Below, piece after piece: positions 14,001 through 35,339 of a stretch of DNA of 64,000 nucleotides. Origin of the DNA: Styela clava. Taxonomy: Eukaryota; Chordata; Ascidiacea; Stolidobranchia; Styelidae. The translations under genes and the position numbers were made by a program. Positions within the stretch are counted from its first letter, which is position 1; each line of letters opens with the position of its first letter. Location of the stretch: assembly GCF_964204865.1 (NCBI RefSeq), contig NC_135250.1, positions 248,001 through 312,000 on the forward strand. The letters run 5' to 3'. A model generated the notes under the pieces. The model was not told where the DNA came from. It did no database searches and worked only from the letters and a program-made list of their open reading frames with translations.

Positions 14001-15244
14001 GCGGAAATGAAGAAAGCTGAAGACAACAAACAATACAAACTTCCTGATGGAAAGGTGAAATGTCACATTATTGTGGTTTTTTGAATACCTCATTAATTTT
14101 AGGCGGCCGACTTTCCAGGTTTGCATATAGGAAGATAGCCAATATTAGAAAAATACCGCATTCTGTCATATTTTAACATAGCCAAGTAAATATTCGATTT
14201 TTACAAAAGAAGAGTATCTCTTCCCAGCTTTAAATCTTTGACATCGTCACTCATACGTTGATGCCTCTTGTCACCCTCAACTAGCTACCTCAATACAAAA
14301 TGACCTAAAATCCGGGAAAATTTATTTTTCAGGAAATAGCTATTGGGAGGGAGCGATTCCAGTGCCCGGAACATCTCTTTCAGCCTCAGTTGGGCGGAAG
14401 TGACGTACCCAGCGTTCAGAAGTTGGTTTGTGACGCGGTGGAAACACAGGGCGACAAAACAATGTTCGAGAATATCGTGCTGACAGGAGGATCCACAATG
14501 TTTCCAGGTGAAGACATTTATAATTCAAGTACAAATGAATATAACCATCACGCCCTAAAACGAGCATTCTAGATTACAAGCATCAACTGAAGCGTTAAGC
14601 AACGTCCCTAACCATTTTTTTTTTGGTATATCACTCAAACTAATTCAAAATGAAAAAAAAAAACTTAAACAAAACAGGCCTAAAAGGATCACACAACAAT
14701 GAATCTACGGCTACGATCTAACATATTCAAGGGCACTGGCCCACCAAATCTCTTGTCATCAAATTATTTTGTTGGTCATGTTAAAAAATATTGGCGTATT
14801 GGCACTTGAACTATAGCCCCGTGAAGATATCATGACGTAACTTTTTGCATTTTGGTGTTCGATTTGCAATACGAAATCACTTCATTATTTATTCCGATTT
14901 TGAGACCTCCCCATCAATTTTTTTTATATTGTGACAACATGTGTCTAGCTCTGTGTAACGTAAAAGTTTGTAATTTTTGATTTCAATTAACCCCATCAAG
15001 TTCTTCAAACAACATCACGATAAAACTTTGTTTCAACTTTACAGGAATAAAAGAGCGGATTGGAAAGGAAATAACGGCGTCGTTGCATTCACAGAAAGTG
15101 ACAATCCAAGCCCATGATACCCGGAAGTTCAGTTCGTTCATCGGTTCTGCGATTCTAACCGCCCTTCCGACCTTTGAACCCCTCTGGATCACAAAACAAC
15201 AGTACGAAGAGATCGGCACTGGCGTTGTCGCAAAGATCGAATAA
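11012..15244 (+). CDS. Divergent actin / actin-related protein, 7 exons, 382 aa
   Basis: Coding exons: 11012-11125, 11876-12160, 12945-13053, 13566-13727, 13951-14054, 14333-14507, 15045-15244 (1149 bases, stop TAA). It is clearly actin-fold: phosphate-1 loop IIIDSGSANTKLG, VTNWDEIEKFW, FQPVLALYAYG, phosphate-2 loop LDIGYGTMQ and the nucleotide-binding [10 protein letters not shown]. By alignment to actin, Q137 and D154 are kept (Q157, D174 here). D157 is replaced by Y177, and the catalytic H161 by Q181, so nucleotide hydrolysis may be altered. The subdomain-2 DNase-loop region is replaced by an unrelated Asn/Gln/Tyr-rich stretch (residues 39-90), and the usual C-terminal HRKCF is absent (ends AKIE). 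Exons 3 and 4 have exactly the lengths (109 and 162) seen in the three neighbouring actins, and all six introns fall at equivalent positions and phases. I cannot assign it to a named Arp class; a lineage-specific actin duplicate is more likely. Confidence 0.9.
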
Positions 15245-15575
15245 TTCTTAAACTTATGAACCCAAAGTTATGAACATATACCTCAAACAACGACACATTT
15301 ATTCCTTTATTTTGGTTTTTCTCTAACCCGATCAACGACAAAACCTTCGCATGATTTTGATAGACAAGTTTAACCAGTCTTTGAATGGCTGTCTACTTTT
15401 GCTACAGAGATGTTCCAACATAAATGTGAAAACTATGTTTAAGAGTTCCTTGCGTTGACGTCACCATCTCATTACGTCATGTTCCTTTTTTCAAAAATGT
15501 CAGCATCACTAGTACTGGTATCTTTTTAGCATAGGAATTGGACAACTGGCTTTATAATCTTTACCATTGATCAAA

Positions 15576-15581
15576 ATTAAA
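15576..15581 (+). terminator. Possible poly(A) signal of divergent actin gene
   Basis: ATTAAA lies about 330 bases after the stop codon. No AATAAA is nearer. Weak, position-based call. Confidence 0.25.
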
Positions 15582-15892
15582 TAGAAGTTTGCCTCCATAA
15601 CGCATCAAACCACATGCACTTACATTTGTTTCCAGATTTTCTATATTTCTCCTTAATTTCATATTAATCTCATATTTCATATTCACAATTGAATACCTCG
15701 AAGTATCACCGAGTATGAACTTGCAATATTGAAATTTGTCATATTTCATCTCGTCTCAATAGTTTCAAAACACCATCTAATGTTCATTTTTACTCTACCA
15801 ACAAGTGCCATGAATTTTTACTTTGTATAGCTTTTTGCCCGTTCCTGATTATGTTTTATCACACTGCATTCAAATATTTTACGTCATTGAGA

Positions 15893-15977
15893 TGACGTCA
15901 TATGTCTACAAAATACTAATACATAACGTGATATCACGAATTCTATTTTGAACTACTCGGTACGTCGCTGTATATAT
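15893..15977 (+). promoter_or_regulatory. CRE and TATA-like box upstream of actin 1
   Basis: A full palindromic CRE TGACGTCA is at 15893-15900 and TATATAT is at 15970-15976, about 205 and 125 bases before the ATG. Both are seen directly; regulatory function is inferred. CRE-type sites are known in ascidian muscle-gene promoters, but this actin is cytoplasmic-like in sequence. Confidence 0.4.
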
Positions 15978-16021
15978 CCCAAACAGTAAAAAATGACAAA
16001 CTAACTTTGACTAATCCGACC

Positions 16022-16045
16022 CATATTTTCTCTCTAATGTCACAG
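16022..16045 (+). promoter_or_regulatory. 5' UTR acceptor-like site of actin 1
   Basis: A pyrimidine tract (TATTTTCTCTC) ends in AATGTCACAG, and a GACTAAT branch-like motif lies just upstream. The resulting leader would be 52 bases. The matching CACAG occurs before the 54-base leaders of actins 2 and 3. Confidence 0.4.
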
Positions 16046-16073
16046 AACCTAACTTTTTACGTAAAATACTTAG

Positions 16074-19569
<3,496 letters not shown>

Positions 19570-20205
19570 GCCATCATAGCTTCAACTACTAATGTAGAGT
19601 AGACCGTGTCAAATTATTTCAAGAAAACTAAAATTGTCTTCTGAATTTTTTCCGATAAGAAGATTAGTTTAGATTTTGAAAAATTTGATGCTTTCTGCGC
19701 TACTTGGTAGTAATGAATTTTTCCTCTATCATCTAGTCAACTAACATTATATCCATCATGTATTTCCAAGAGTAATATCCATGCATTAGGTAGTTTCAAT
19801 CCTGAACCATCAACCGTACCGATATTATATATGGAAATTGTATTATTATCAAACAGGACTCGTGCAATCTGTTTGTTGATCATATCTGAGTCTGTTGTAA
19901 AATACTTGTTGATACTGGCATACCGTAATGTGTTCCATGTTTTATTCTTACTCGGATGGTACAAAATTTAAATTTTTGATATTTGCCTAAAATTTAGCAA
20001 TTGCGTTTTATATATTTCTATTGTTGCAAATTCTTACCCATATACTTAACTTTTCTTTGGGCAAGCTCGGACCATGAATAAATTTACATGTTATCCACGG
20101 TCCGTGTTTGTCCTTGGATAACAGAATGTATCAAATATACTTAGATGTCACGTGAGCAACAAAGGTTCATCATTGTGAATATTACATTGTGTTGTGTCGC
20201 AGTTA

Positions 20206-20299
20206 TGACGTCATTATTGAATTTAGTCATGCTAGAATATGACATCATAATTACTTAAAATGAAGTTTTTATGGCGTCACTTCTTCGATTATGACGTCA
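20206..20299 (+). promoter_or_regulatory. Two CRE palindromes upstream of actin 2
   Basis: TGACGTCA occurs at 20206-20213 and again at 20292-20299, 286 to 379 bases before the ATG. Actin 1 has one at 15893, and actin 3 has a near match TGACGTTA at 24883-24890. Recurrence upstream of paralogs suggests regulatory use, but TGACGT motifs are common throughout the window. Confidence 0.35.
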
Positions 20300-20494
20300 T
20301 AACTATTTTTAGCTTCATTGTATTATAATACTATACTCAGTGTGCAACTTTACCATCATTGTGTTATAAATGTCGAAAACCCTTTTACATTCCGTCCAAT
20401 CTTGTCTTCAACGCCATTTTTTGTTACCCGCCATTATTGTCTTTCCCTATCCCTACGTCATAGTACTTTACTTGAACTATATGTTACCTAACAG

Positions 20495-20530
20495 TACTAA
20501 CTTGCCCTTGTTTTGTTTTAGCTATCACAG
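20495..20530 (+). promoter_or_regulatory. Branchpoint and 5' UTR acceptor of actin 2
   Basis: A perfect TACTAAC branchpoint consensus (20495-20501) is followed by a T-rich tract (TTGTTTTGTTTTAG) and then CTATCACAG. Either AG could be the 3' splice site. The leader that follows is nearly identical to that of actin 3, whereas sequence upstream is not, as expected if the mature 5' UTR starts here by cis- or trans-splicing. Confidence 0.5.
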
Positions 20531-20569
20531 GTTAAATCCTTAGTTATTCTAACTTAACTGTAAATCTAA

Positions 20570-23814
<3,245 letters not shown>

Positions 23815-23889
23815 GCACTCCAAGATCAAATTCGCTTTTGCGCTAAGATGATCCGTCATCTAATTTTCGTACTTGGATAAAACATGTGA

Positions 23890-23895
23890 AATAAA
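23890..23895 (+). terminator. Poly(A) signal of actin 2
   Basis: A canonical AATAAA lies 76 bases after the stop codon, followed by AT-rich sequence. Confidence 0.55.
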
Positions 23896-24954
23896 CTTAT
23901 AAATTAGCACGAAATAATAATAAAAAACCAAATTAGATGATATAATTTTTCGTCTTGTATTTCGGTTCTTTTAACTTATTCTTGCTACGTGTACTAACTC
24001 TTACGATATTTGTTGATAAAACAACAAAGAGTTATTGCTAAATTCAAGTTTATTTCACATATTTTTCAAAATTAAATTGGTGAAACAATATATTTTATAT
24101 TCATTTACTCGGGATATCAATATTAGAATTATAAAAACGGTCTAGAAATTGTTTCAAAATTATAATGAAAATAATCTCGTTGGTGTAAAAATGACTCTAC
24201 TTTATATGCACTGTCAAAGTATGGGGAATATTTCAAACGAAATTGTTTTAATTTAAATGAAATATTCACAAAAATTGGTTATTTTGGTGTTTTTAATATT
24301 ACCATTTTAGCATGTTGCTTCAAACGACGTATCGTTGAAAATGTTTCTGCTTACAATCTTCAAACAACGTTATATTATTTCTTTACATGTAAATCGCGCT
24401 GACAAGGCTATTCCGGCCAGAAGGTAGTTCCCAATGCGGTTGTGTGTGAATTTGGTTACATATAACAAATGCGGTCACGAGTGGCCTTTCATTCATAACA
24501 TCACATTCGTGATAAATCTTCTGACTGGATCGTCTCGGTCATTTTTTATTTTTTTCAAAATGTTTCTACATTCCGAATGGCATTGTGTTTAGATTACGTC
24601 GCACACTCCAACCTTTCCGTACTTTATTGAAATTATATATTTGGAACTTTTATGCCCGGTGAAGCGTTTTCATCTGATAATCCTAATAGTTTTATTCCCA
24701 ACATATCATAAAATGTAATGTGTCATTATGTGAATGCTGAAAAATAAAGTGGCGATATCCCACATTCCCTTTCAAACAACGTCGTCAGCTATATTTAACG
24801 AAGTATTGTGATGTATAAGTAACAGTGCTACTACATATTGTGATGGAATTTAATACGACGATTTTCAATTGTGTTGTCATTGTGACGTTATTTTGCACAG
24901 CATTTTGTTTGAAACATTTTCTTTCATTCTCACCCCGCCCCGTGGTCACCATTG

Positions 24955-25021
24955 TTTATATATCAATTATTTAGTTGTGTGCTGGTTCTTACCTGTACTG
25001 TATTTGTTTTAGCTGTCACAG
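24955..25021 (+). promoter_or_regulatory. TATA-like box and 5' UTR acceptor-like site of actin 3
   Basis: TTTATATATCAA lies around 24955-24966. Further down, TGTATTTGTTTTAG followed by CTGTCACAG matches the acceptor-like site of actin 2. The 54-base leader 25022-25075 is essentially identical to the actin 2 leader. TATA function is inferred and would only apply if transcription starts just upstream. Confidence 0.4.
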
Positions 25022-25060
25022 GTTAAATCCTTAGTTATTCTAACTTAACTGTAAATCTAA

Positions 25061-28365
<3,305 letters not shown>

Positions 28366-28540
28366 TTTAACAATAATGTGTGCGTTCGCGCTTTTACTAG
28401 TCCCCCGTCACCGTCCAGGAGTTAATTTACATAATGCTACATCATTCAGTCTAAGAGTATCTTGTTTGAATACGATTTTATGTGTTTTTTAGTTATTTTC
28501 TAGGTTAGAGTTGTGCAGTATTGTGTCATAGTCATAGGAG

Positions 28541-28546
28541 ATTAAA
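28541..28546 (+). terminator. Possible poly(A) signal of actin 3
   Basis: ATTAAA lies about 175 bases after the stop, in an otherwise AT-rich 3' flank. A second ATTAAA is about 25 bases on. Confidence 0.35.
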
Positions 28547-28952
28547 ATAACCCGATTTCTTCAAATTAAAGCATACTATCTTCAGTATATAGATATTTCT
28601 TTAGAACATTTTATCGTTATTGTTACTTGATAATGAAATGTACAATTCTATTGTTATGTCACGTTTGTGATATTTCCAATTATTATGCAATCACAATAAT
28701 CAAAACAATATATCTGGAGAATTAAACACTACATTGTGGCACTTACAAATAACATTCCAATTTCATCATAACCGTTTTTTACTTTCCGTATATTTAAATG
28801 GATTCAAATTCGAAGAGAAATAAAAAAGTTATTAACAGAATGTGTCAATGAATATGAAAGCAGTGCCGTTGTGCGCAAATAGCTCACTTTAAGTCTAGTG
28901 TATGTAGATAAAGTGGATTTGATGATATGTCGCGGGGGATAAAAGGGTAGTT

Positions 28953-29396
28953 CAGGGGTCGGCAACCTACGGCCCGCGAAGTAGTATCACTGAATTATAG
29001 TAACAAAACAGCTGTTTTGGCGATTATATTCTATACGTATAATATTTTATTGTGAGACACATGGAGACTAAATTATATTATAACCTAAGAAGTATATAAT
29101 TCACAATTACTCGTTTAATGAGCCTAAAATTTAATTATAATTAGACAAAAAGCGGAAAAGTTGATGCTAAGTGCAAAGAGTCCAATGGCACCGAAAATAT
29201 TCAAATGGAAATATTTGAGATGCAATGCAGCGAGAAAATAAATCTATATTATATTCGAGAGATGTATCACTGCTTGATTTTTATTATAAAAAGTATCATC
29301 CGTTCGGTTTTCTACTTTCTAAAAATATGTGCGGCCCGCCAATGACTTGCAACCCTTAGTTTCGGCCCGCGAGCGACAAAAGATTGCCGACCCCTG
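28953..29396. mobile_element. hAT-type MITE, 444 bp
   Basis: The element opens CAGGGGTCGGCAACCTACGG and closes with the complement GATTGCCGACCCCTG, and both ends carry GGCCCGCG just inside. The inverted repeat extends five bases outwards (TAGTT/AACTA), which obscures a target duplication. The interior, from about 29050, is homologous to part of the 35340-36840 element. There is no transposase ORF. Confidence 0.7.
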
Positions 29397-31214
29397 AACT
29401 AGATATTAAGCTTAATGCAAATAGTTAAAGAAGGCTTCGCCAATATTATACATAAGGTTTTCTAGAATATATGAGATGACACAATTCAGTAAATATGACA
29501 ATATGCTTCGCAGCTGCCACAGGCAATGGTATGCACTTTGCAGTCCTTCAATATTTCAATTCTTATTATATTTATCCCAGGAGATGAAAGACGATAAGAT
29601 ATCTTAATGATATGATATAACACGCTTCTCGTCCGGTTACCAGTTCATGTCGGGTATGAGATTAGTTAGCCACTAAGTTGTTTCAGATACATGGACTTAT
29701 TTTATTCTTTTGAAGGGCGCAGTCCCGTTTTAGAAAAGGCATTAATGCTCTTACACTTGGACGCCTTTGATGTTCAGATTAGTTTAAGTTCAAATCGTCC
29801 ACCCGTCGGCTTAGAATCGGTAAATTCTAAAATCAGCTACCGGTAACCCGTCTAATGTACGGTACTGATGTTGTAATGCATAAACTTATCGATTTTCCGA
29901 CTCTTTTTCGTTTCGCTGTCCTAATAGTATCGCCTGAACAAATCGTACGGAGATGGGCATAACCAAGATCCAGATGTACGTACTTATAGGCAAACCGGTT
30001 TAGAATCGGTAAATTCTAAAATCAGTTATCTGTAGCGAGTCTAATGTACGGTAATGCATAAACGTGCTCAATTTTTAGACTCTTTTTGGTATCGTACGGA
30101 GATAGATGGGGATTCGTTCAAATAGAATTGTTTTGAAACAATTATTTTAAATCAAGTCTTTTTTTTGCCTGTTTTATTCAAAATGGCTGTACTATTTGAT
30201 TTTGTATTAAATAGGTTGAAGGAAAATGGATGTAAAAACTCGCCAAGCGCTTCTTATTTGCAATAAATCTTTCAAAACGCCACAAATATCGAAAGAGGCT
30301 CATGCACACCTTCTCAAGCTGTAGTTCAGTGGTTGGCGCAGTAAGACGCAACAGATAAGCCATTACATGAACGACCCTGTTGCGATAAAACCACCTTGCG
30401 AATTGAAATGCGATCGAATAAATGAGTTTGTATAACCTTGAAAAACTCTATCATTTCAACCTTAAAAACAAAGTATGCTAAGCATAAATTAAGTACAGTA
30501 TTACCCGTAATAATGCCTTCATTTTATGAGAAAAATGTCAATACATGAACTCGAAATCCATATTATGGCGCCATAACAGATTAGTTGAGGCCTCTTTGCA
30601 TCAGGGACTCTTACAATTAAAATAGGCTAAGCTAGGGTGTCTCATCGTTTATATTAGTAAATTACCGCCGATATAAACATATTCTTCATTATCGACATCA
30701 ACTCGTTTTGTCGAAGGGCTGCACTTCATCTAATTGCTTTTGTAGTAGGCTCGTGAGCTAATTTTCACCAATTTTTCTTACTCAAAACGTCTCTCTGATA
30801 TCTCGGCTAAACATTCCGGAGTATACCTTATGACTTTGGTGGAGATACAAACGTGGTGATAAATGTACGCAATAGAAGTAAAAGTCAAAATAGAAATTTT
30901 TTTTCACATTTTTCAAATTATAATTCCGGCTGCGTGTGAAGCTGCCAGAATTGAACCTTTTTGGCATAGTTTCGCAGCAATGCAAGGGGTATTTCTATAA
31001 AAAATACAGAAAAAAATTGATTTAAAACGAGCCCTTGTTTTAAAACACGATGTTTCATTTAAATTGATAAAAAAACAAAACACTAGAGATAGACATAAAT
31101 AAAAAATCCAGACACACGTACTTGTACGATCGCCGGTCCAGAAATCAAGCAATTCTCAAATCAGCTACCGCTAACCAGTCTAATGTACGGTACTATTCTT
31201 GTAATCGTGTAATG
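29397..31214. other. Gene-free region with short dispersed repeats
   Basis: I see no supportable gene. A block reading AGAATCGGTAAATTCTAAAATCAG then TCTAATGTACGGTA occurs near 29815-29865 and 30002-30055, and in a diverged form near 31140-31190. A SINE-like tail motif (CATGTCGGGTATGAGATTAG, later CAGATACATGGACTT) lies near 29645-29700. Confidence 0.5.
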
Positions 31215-32321
31215 CAGGGGTGGCAAACACGTCGATCGCCACGTCTCGAGTAGTCGATCGCGTCTGATGTTAAGTCAATTTACTAACATACACCAAAAAT
31301 TGTCTTGAACCATAGGCATGAAGCGCATGCGTGTGTTTTAAAACAGTAGGAAAACAGTGCTGTACCGTCGATATACAATACACTTACAATATTTGAGTCT
31401 GTGCAAGTCCGATAGAGCATATTATTACGTAACAAATAAAAGTTTCGCTGCTGCCAAAGTTTAGGAATCAACGTGCGATTATCGTTCGTCTTGACTGACA
31501 AACGATCCTACAATAGCTTCCGCAGTAGGCCTACAAAAAAGTTATTGTCTCCCTCCAAGAGCAGTGCGATAAATTTTATTCACAAAGGTAGCAGTGGCAT
31601 CAGAATACCCGATTTTTTCTAATTCTATGCGAGCAAAGGGTCAGGGGAGGAAATTAGTTTGATTAGGAAAGCTTGATTAGTCATGTAATATTTATTATTT
31701 GAAAATAATTATTTTTTGCATTTAGATATTACACGGATACTTAGCAAGGTTTTATAAAAAAATTTTCGACAACTTTAAATTAAGCAGGCCTTAGATTGGA
31801 ATTGAATTATTTGTATAAATTTTAAATAAACGATGAAACCTCACTCTGGGTGCAATTACATAATGAAATTAACAAATTAAATGAAGCATAAAAAATACAA
31901 ATTTTTGTGGCGATTTCATTAAGAATGCGACGAGCTCATTAACAGCGGTATAATTTTTATATATGTGCAGTTATCTGCATATACTCAATCGTTTTTATGT
32001 TTGACCTTATTGGACACGTAGTGGACATAACGATCGTTTCAATATTATGTTGTTGTTGTTGTTGTTCATGTTCTTTGACACGTTTTTAAAAAGTCGCTTT
32101 TCTCTTCGAATACTGGACCAATTGCTTTGAAATTTTCAGTGGTTAAAGATAAAAATTTTCTCCAGAAGGCTATTACTTTTTTTTTCGCTATGACGTCATC
32201 AAAATTATGTGACTCTACGTGTCCATATATTTGAACATAGCTTTCTTGTTACCGATCAGCTGATCGCGAGCTATTTTGAAGATTTTAGTCGATCGCTTTC
32301 AGAAGCAGGTTTGCCACCCTG
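31215..32321. mobile_element. Complete nonautonomous hAT element, 1.1 kb, 8-bp TSD
   Basis: Termini are CAGGGGTGGCAAAC on the left and GTTTGCCACCCTG on the right, flanked by a perfect 8-bp direct repeat GTGTAATG (31207-31214 and 32322-32329). The interior contains a GTT microsatellite and no transposase-like ORF. Eight-base target duplications and CAG-starting termini are hallmarks of the hAT superfamily. Fragments of the family occur in actin 2 intron 3 and near 40450-40600. Confidence 0.85.
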
Positions 32322-32329
32322 GTGTAATG

Positions 32330-34784
32330 CATGACCTTGGTCAATGTTTCTACCCTCGTTATTTGCATGGTCTATCTCTAGTTAAATGAGAACTGATCCT
32401 ACTGAAATAGTACTCAGACAACGTCTACTCGCCCGCGCACTTGTTTAGAGATAGGGGTAGTTATAAGAACAACTACCGGCACATCGGTACTAAATCTGAT
32501 GTATCATTGCACAGACAGGTTTTATAAAATTCGACTACATCCTAATATAGAGTCCAATTTTTGGTGAAATACTGCTATTGTCCAACCACGAATTGATATT
32601 TTATTCTTATCAGTTATATATTATATCTTATCCTAATCTAAACTAATATTAGATAAGTTAGGACATGGAGCAATGAGCTATCTTCTAATCAAAATTAAGA
32701 TAAACAGAATTGCAGAAAACTATTCGAAAAATAACTGGCAGTCCAATAACTGAATAACACTCTTTTACCCTATTAAAATTTTTAAAAAGACGCACCTTGA
32801 AATCGCAGACATCAATCTATGGAAGTCCTTCGTCCTAGACTAGATGAATAGTCATGTCCCTGCTGTCTCCGTAGACTGGTGGATGAGTGAAAACTCATCC
32901 TGCGGAATGGTGATCTTTTCTAACGGTGTTTGACTCCAGGAGTGTTCTATTTTGCACCACATTGTAAGACACGAACCAATACTTTTTTCCTCTTGACATA
33001 TTATCAAAAAAACTACTTTGTAAATCCCAAACATCTATGAATTGAAATTAGATTTCTAGAATAAACATTGTTGCCTACCGGTATCTCGTCTATAACATAA
33101 AGACCAATCAGTATAATCTCTCACTGCAGGGTCGCAGTTGACCCCTGATGAATCTTGAGTTTCAATGACGTTGGATCGTCCTAATTCAACTAAAAACACT
33201 TTATTATTTTGAAAATTATAAATACTTGAATTCAGCGGCCTACGGAAGAATAGAGCTTAATGCCGTGACCGGTGTGACACAGCAAATTTACGTTACCAGA
33301 TTTTGAATAGCGACAACTTGTATTAGTTTGCATCTAACAACCAAAATATCGTTTCAAGATTCACGAAGTTTCTTTCGTAAGCATGATGATTATTCGATAT
33401 CTGGTATTTTTCCCAGAAGACTTGTTTTAAATTGAGTCTTGCCATTGAAGCCAGGGATGCTTCCGTTACTAGAACCCATGCTGAAAATATTATTTTATAT
33501 CATTAATATTGTTTAAATCATCCGAGAAATGTACCATTCAGAAGAGCAGATTACACAAACAAATTCTATCCACATATGCAAAGTTAATAGTCATATTTGA
33601 ATCCATTTTGTAACTTAGCTAAAACCCAATAATATTCTGTAAAAGATTCAGTCAACCCCCCAACTAGTACCTTATTTATACAATGTTCATATACATTAAC
33701 TGTGAATCTTAATAATGAATTTGGGGGGAGCTGACTCTGATGACCTTATGGTCGCATCGCTTCCTCCAGTCTATACCGAATTAACTTGTATATTTTGTAT
33801 ATATTTTATTGTACCATTTCTTGTTTTTTGGTTGATGAAACAATAAATCTCTCTCTTTCAAGGAGACTCTCACAGTCTGGTATCAATAATTGTATGTTAG
33901 AACTTTTGTGTTACGTCATAATCACCACACAATTTACTAATATGGTATCTAAATTTCGTAAACTTATGCTGTAGCCAATACGGATCTTTTGTACAAGACC
34001 CCCGCCAACGCTCGAAAAGGAAAATTAGTAATAATCCAGTCAAGGTTAGGATTGCACTGGAAATTCAATCTTTCAAACCATTCCTAACCCTAAACCTACC
34101 TGAATAATCATTAATTTTTTATTGCAAAACGTGGCGGGGGTTATGTTATTCAAATATTTATTTATATTAGTGTCGTGGGCTTTGTGCAAAAAATCCGCCA
34201 ATACAGAATACATGGTATGTCAACGGTATGTCATTGATTTACAAGAGTCTTGGGTAACAGCGTCTTGTAGTTTAGGTGCTAGTGTGACGGTGCTAGTTTT
34301 TGTTTTCTTTGAAGCGGAATCATAGCCGTGGTTTCGATTAAAATATTTTTACCCCGCATCGGAGTGTGGGCCACTCTTACGTTTTTTCAAGAACTATTTT
34401 TTTTTTATTCTTAAACGATTCACTGAAAAGTGACTTTTCCTGGTTTCCTCCGAAGGTAGTTTTTTGCAAATGCCACATCTTTGCATTTAGTGGTTGAAGC
34501 TTTCCACAAAAGATTCTATATTTCTGCTGCGTAATGAAGTTCTTTACTTGTGTCATTGTACTGTCGAACATATTCTATGACTCTGCGTCTCACGAATTCT
34601 TCTAAAGATTTTACTGATTTGGCGAATACACTCAAATAAAAGAACGATACAGCTGCGAATCTCATCCTAAATCAGGGGGTCGCAACCACGCAGAATACCA
34701 TTGTTAACAGGCTCTACATAATATTACTTTTTTATCGAATATCTCATTTTGAAATCTATTCTTCAGAACCTGCGCCTCTAAGTA
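32330..34784. other. Gene-free AT-rich region
   Basis: No coding exon or structured element can be supported. Short ORFs here lack domains and start in low-complexity sequence. A pair of TAACCCTAAACC / GGTTAGGATT motifs around 34040-34100 faintly resembles the TTAGGG core of the MITE family. Confidence 0.5.
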
Positions 34785-34992
34785 AAATGAACCAAGATGG
34801 CGGACAACGGAACGTAGCACGTGTACCAGGTTAGGGTTAAGCCGTAATTTCAGGTACAAATACTATGGGAGTCTCTTGACTAGTCCCGGAACTCGTAATA
34901 GAACTAAAATAAGGACAATTGGAATAAAATTATGGCCTAACCCTAACCTGGTACACGTGCTACGTTTTGGTGCCCGCCATCTTGGCTCACAT
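34785..34992. mobile_element. Inverted-repeat MITE, copy 2
   Basis: The left arm AACCAAGATGGCGGACAACG through TGTACCAGGTTAGGG is mirrored by a right arm with CCTAACCTGGTACACG and CCCGCCATCTTGGCTCACAT. The unpaired centre matches that of copy 1 (AATTTCAGGTACAAATACTA, GGAATAAAATTATGGCC). Nothing is coded. Confidence 0.75.
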
Positions 34993-35339
34993 ACTTCGGG
35001 AACATCAAAAAACTGGTACCAATATTCTCCCACTGACAAATATCCTGGTCACCACCGCCATCAATAGTGAAAAACACGAATATGACTTCTTTTATTTATT
35101 TACAAAAATGGTCCAATATGTTACAATCAATTTTGATTCGTTGTCATCGACCTCAGAAAACGACGACGTTTGAGCTGCAACCGTACATGATGCGGCAGAT
35201 TACACACAGCATGTATTGTCCTGGAAGTAAAAAATTGTAGATTAGCATCGGGTAAGAGGATATAGTGACCAGGTAAAAACACGGGGATACGGTGAATAGA
35301 AACTATTATATGTCCTTGCTGTTTAGCTGTCATTTAGAA

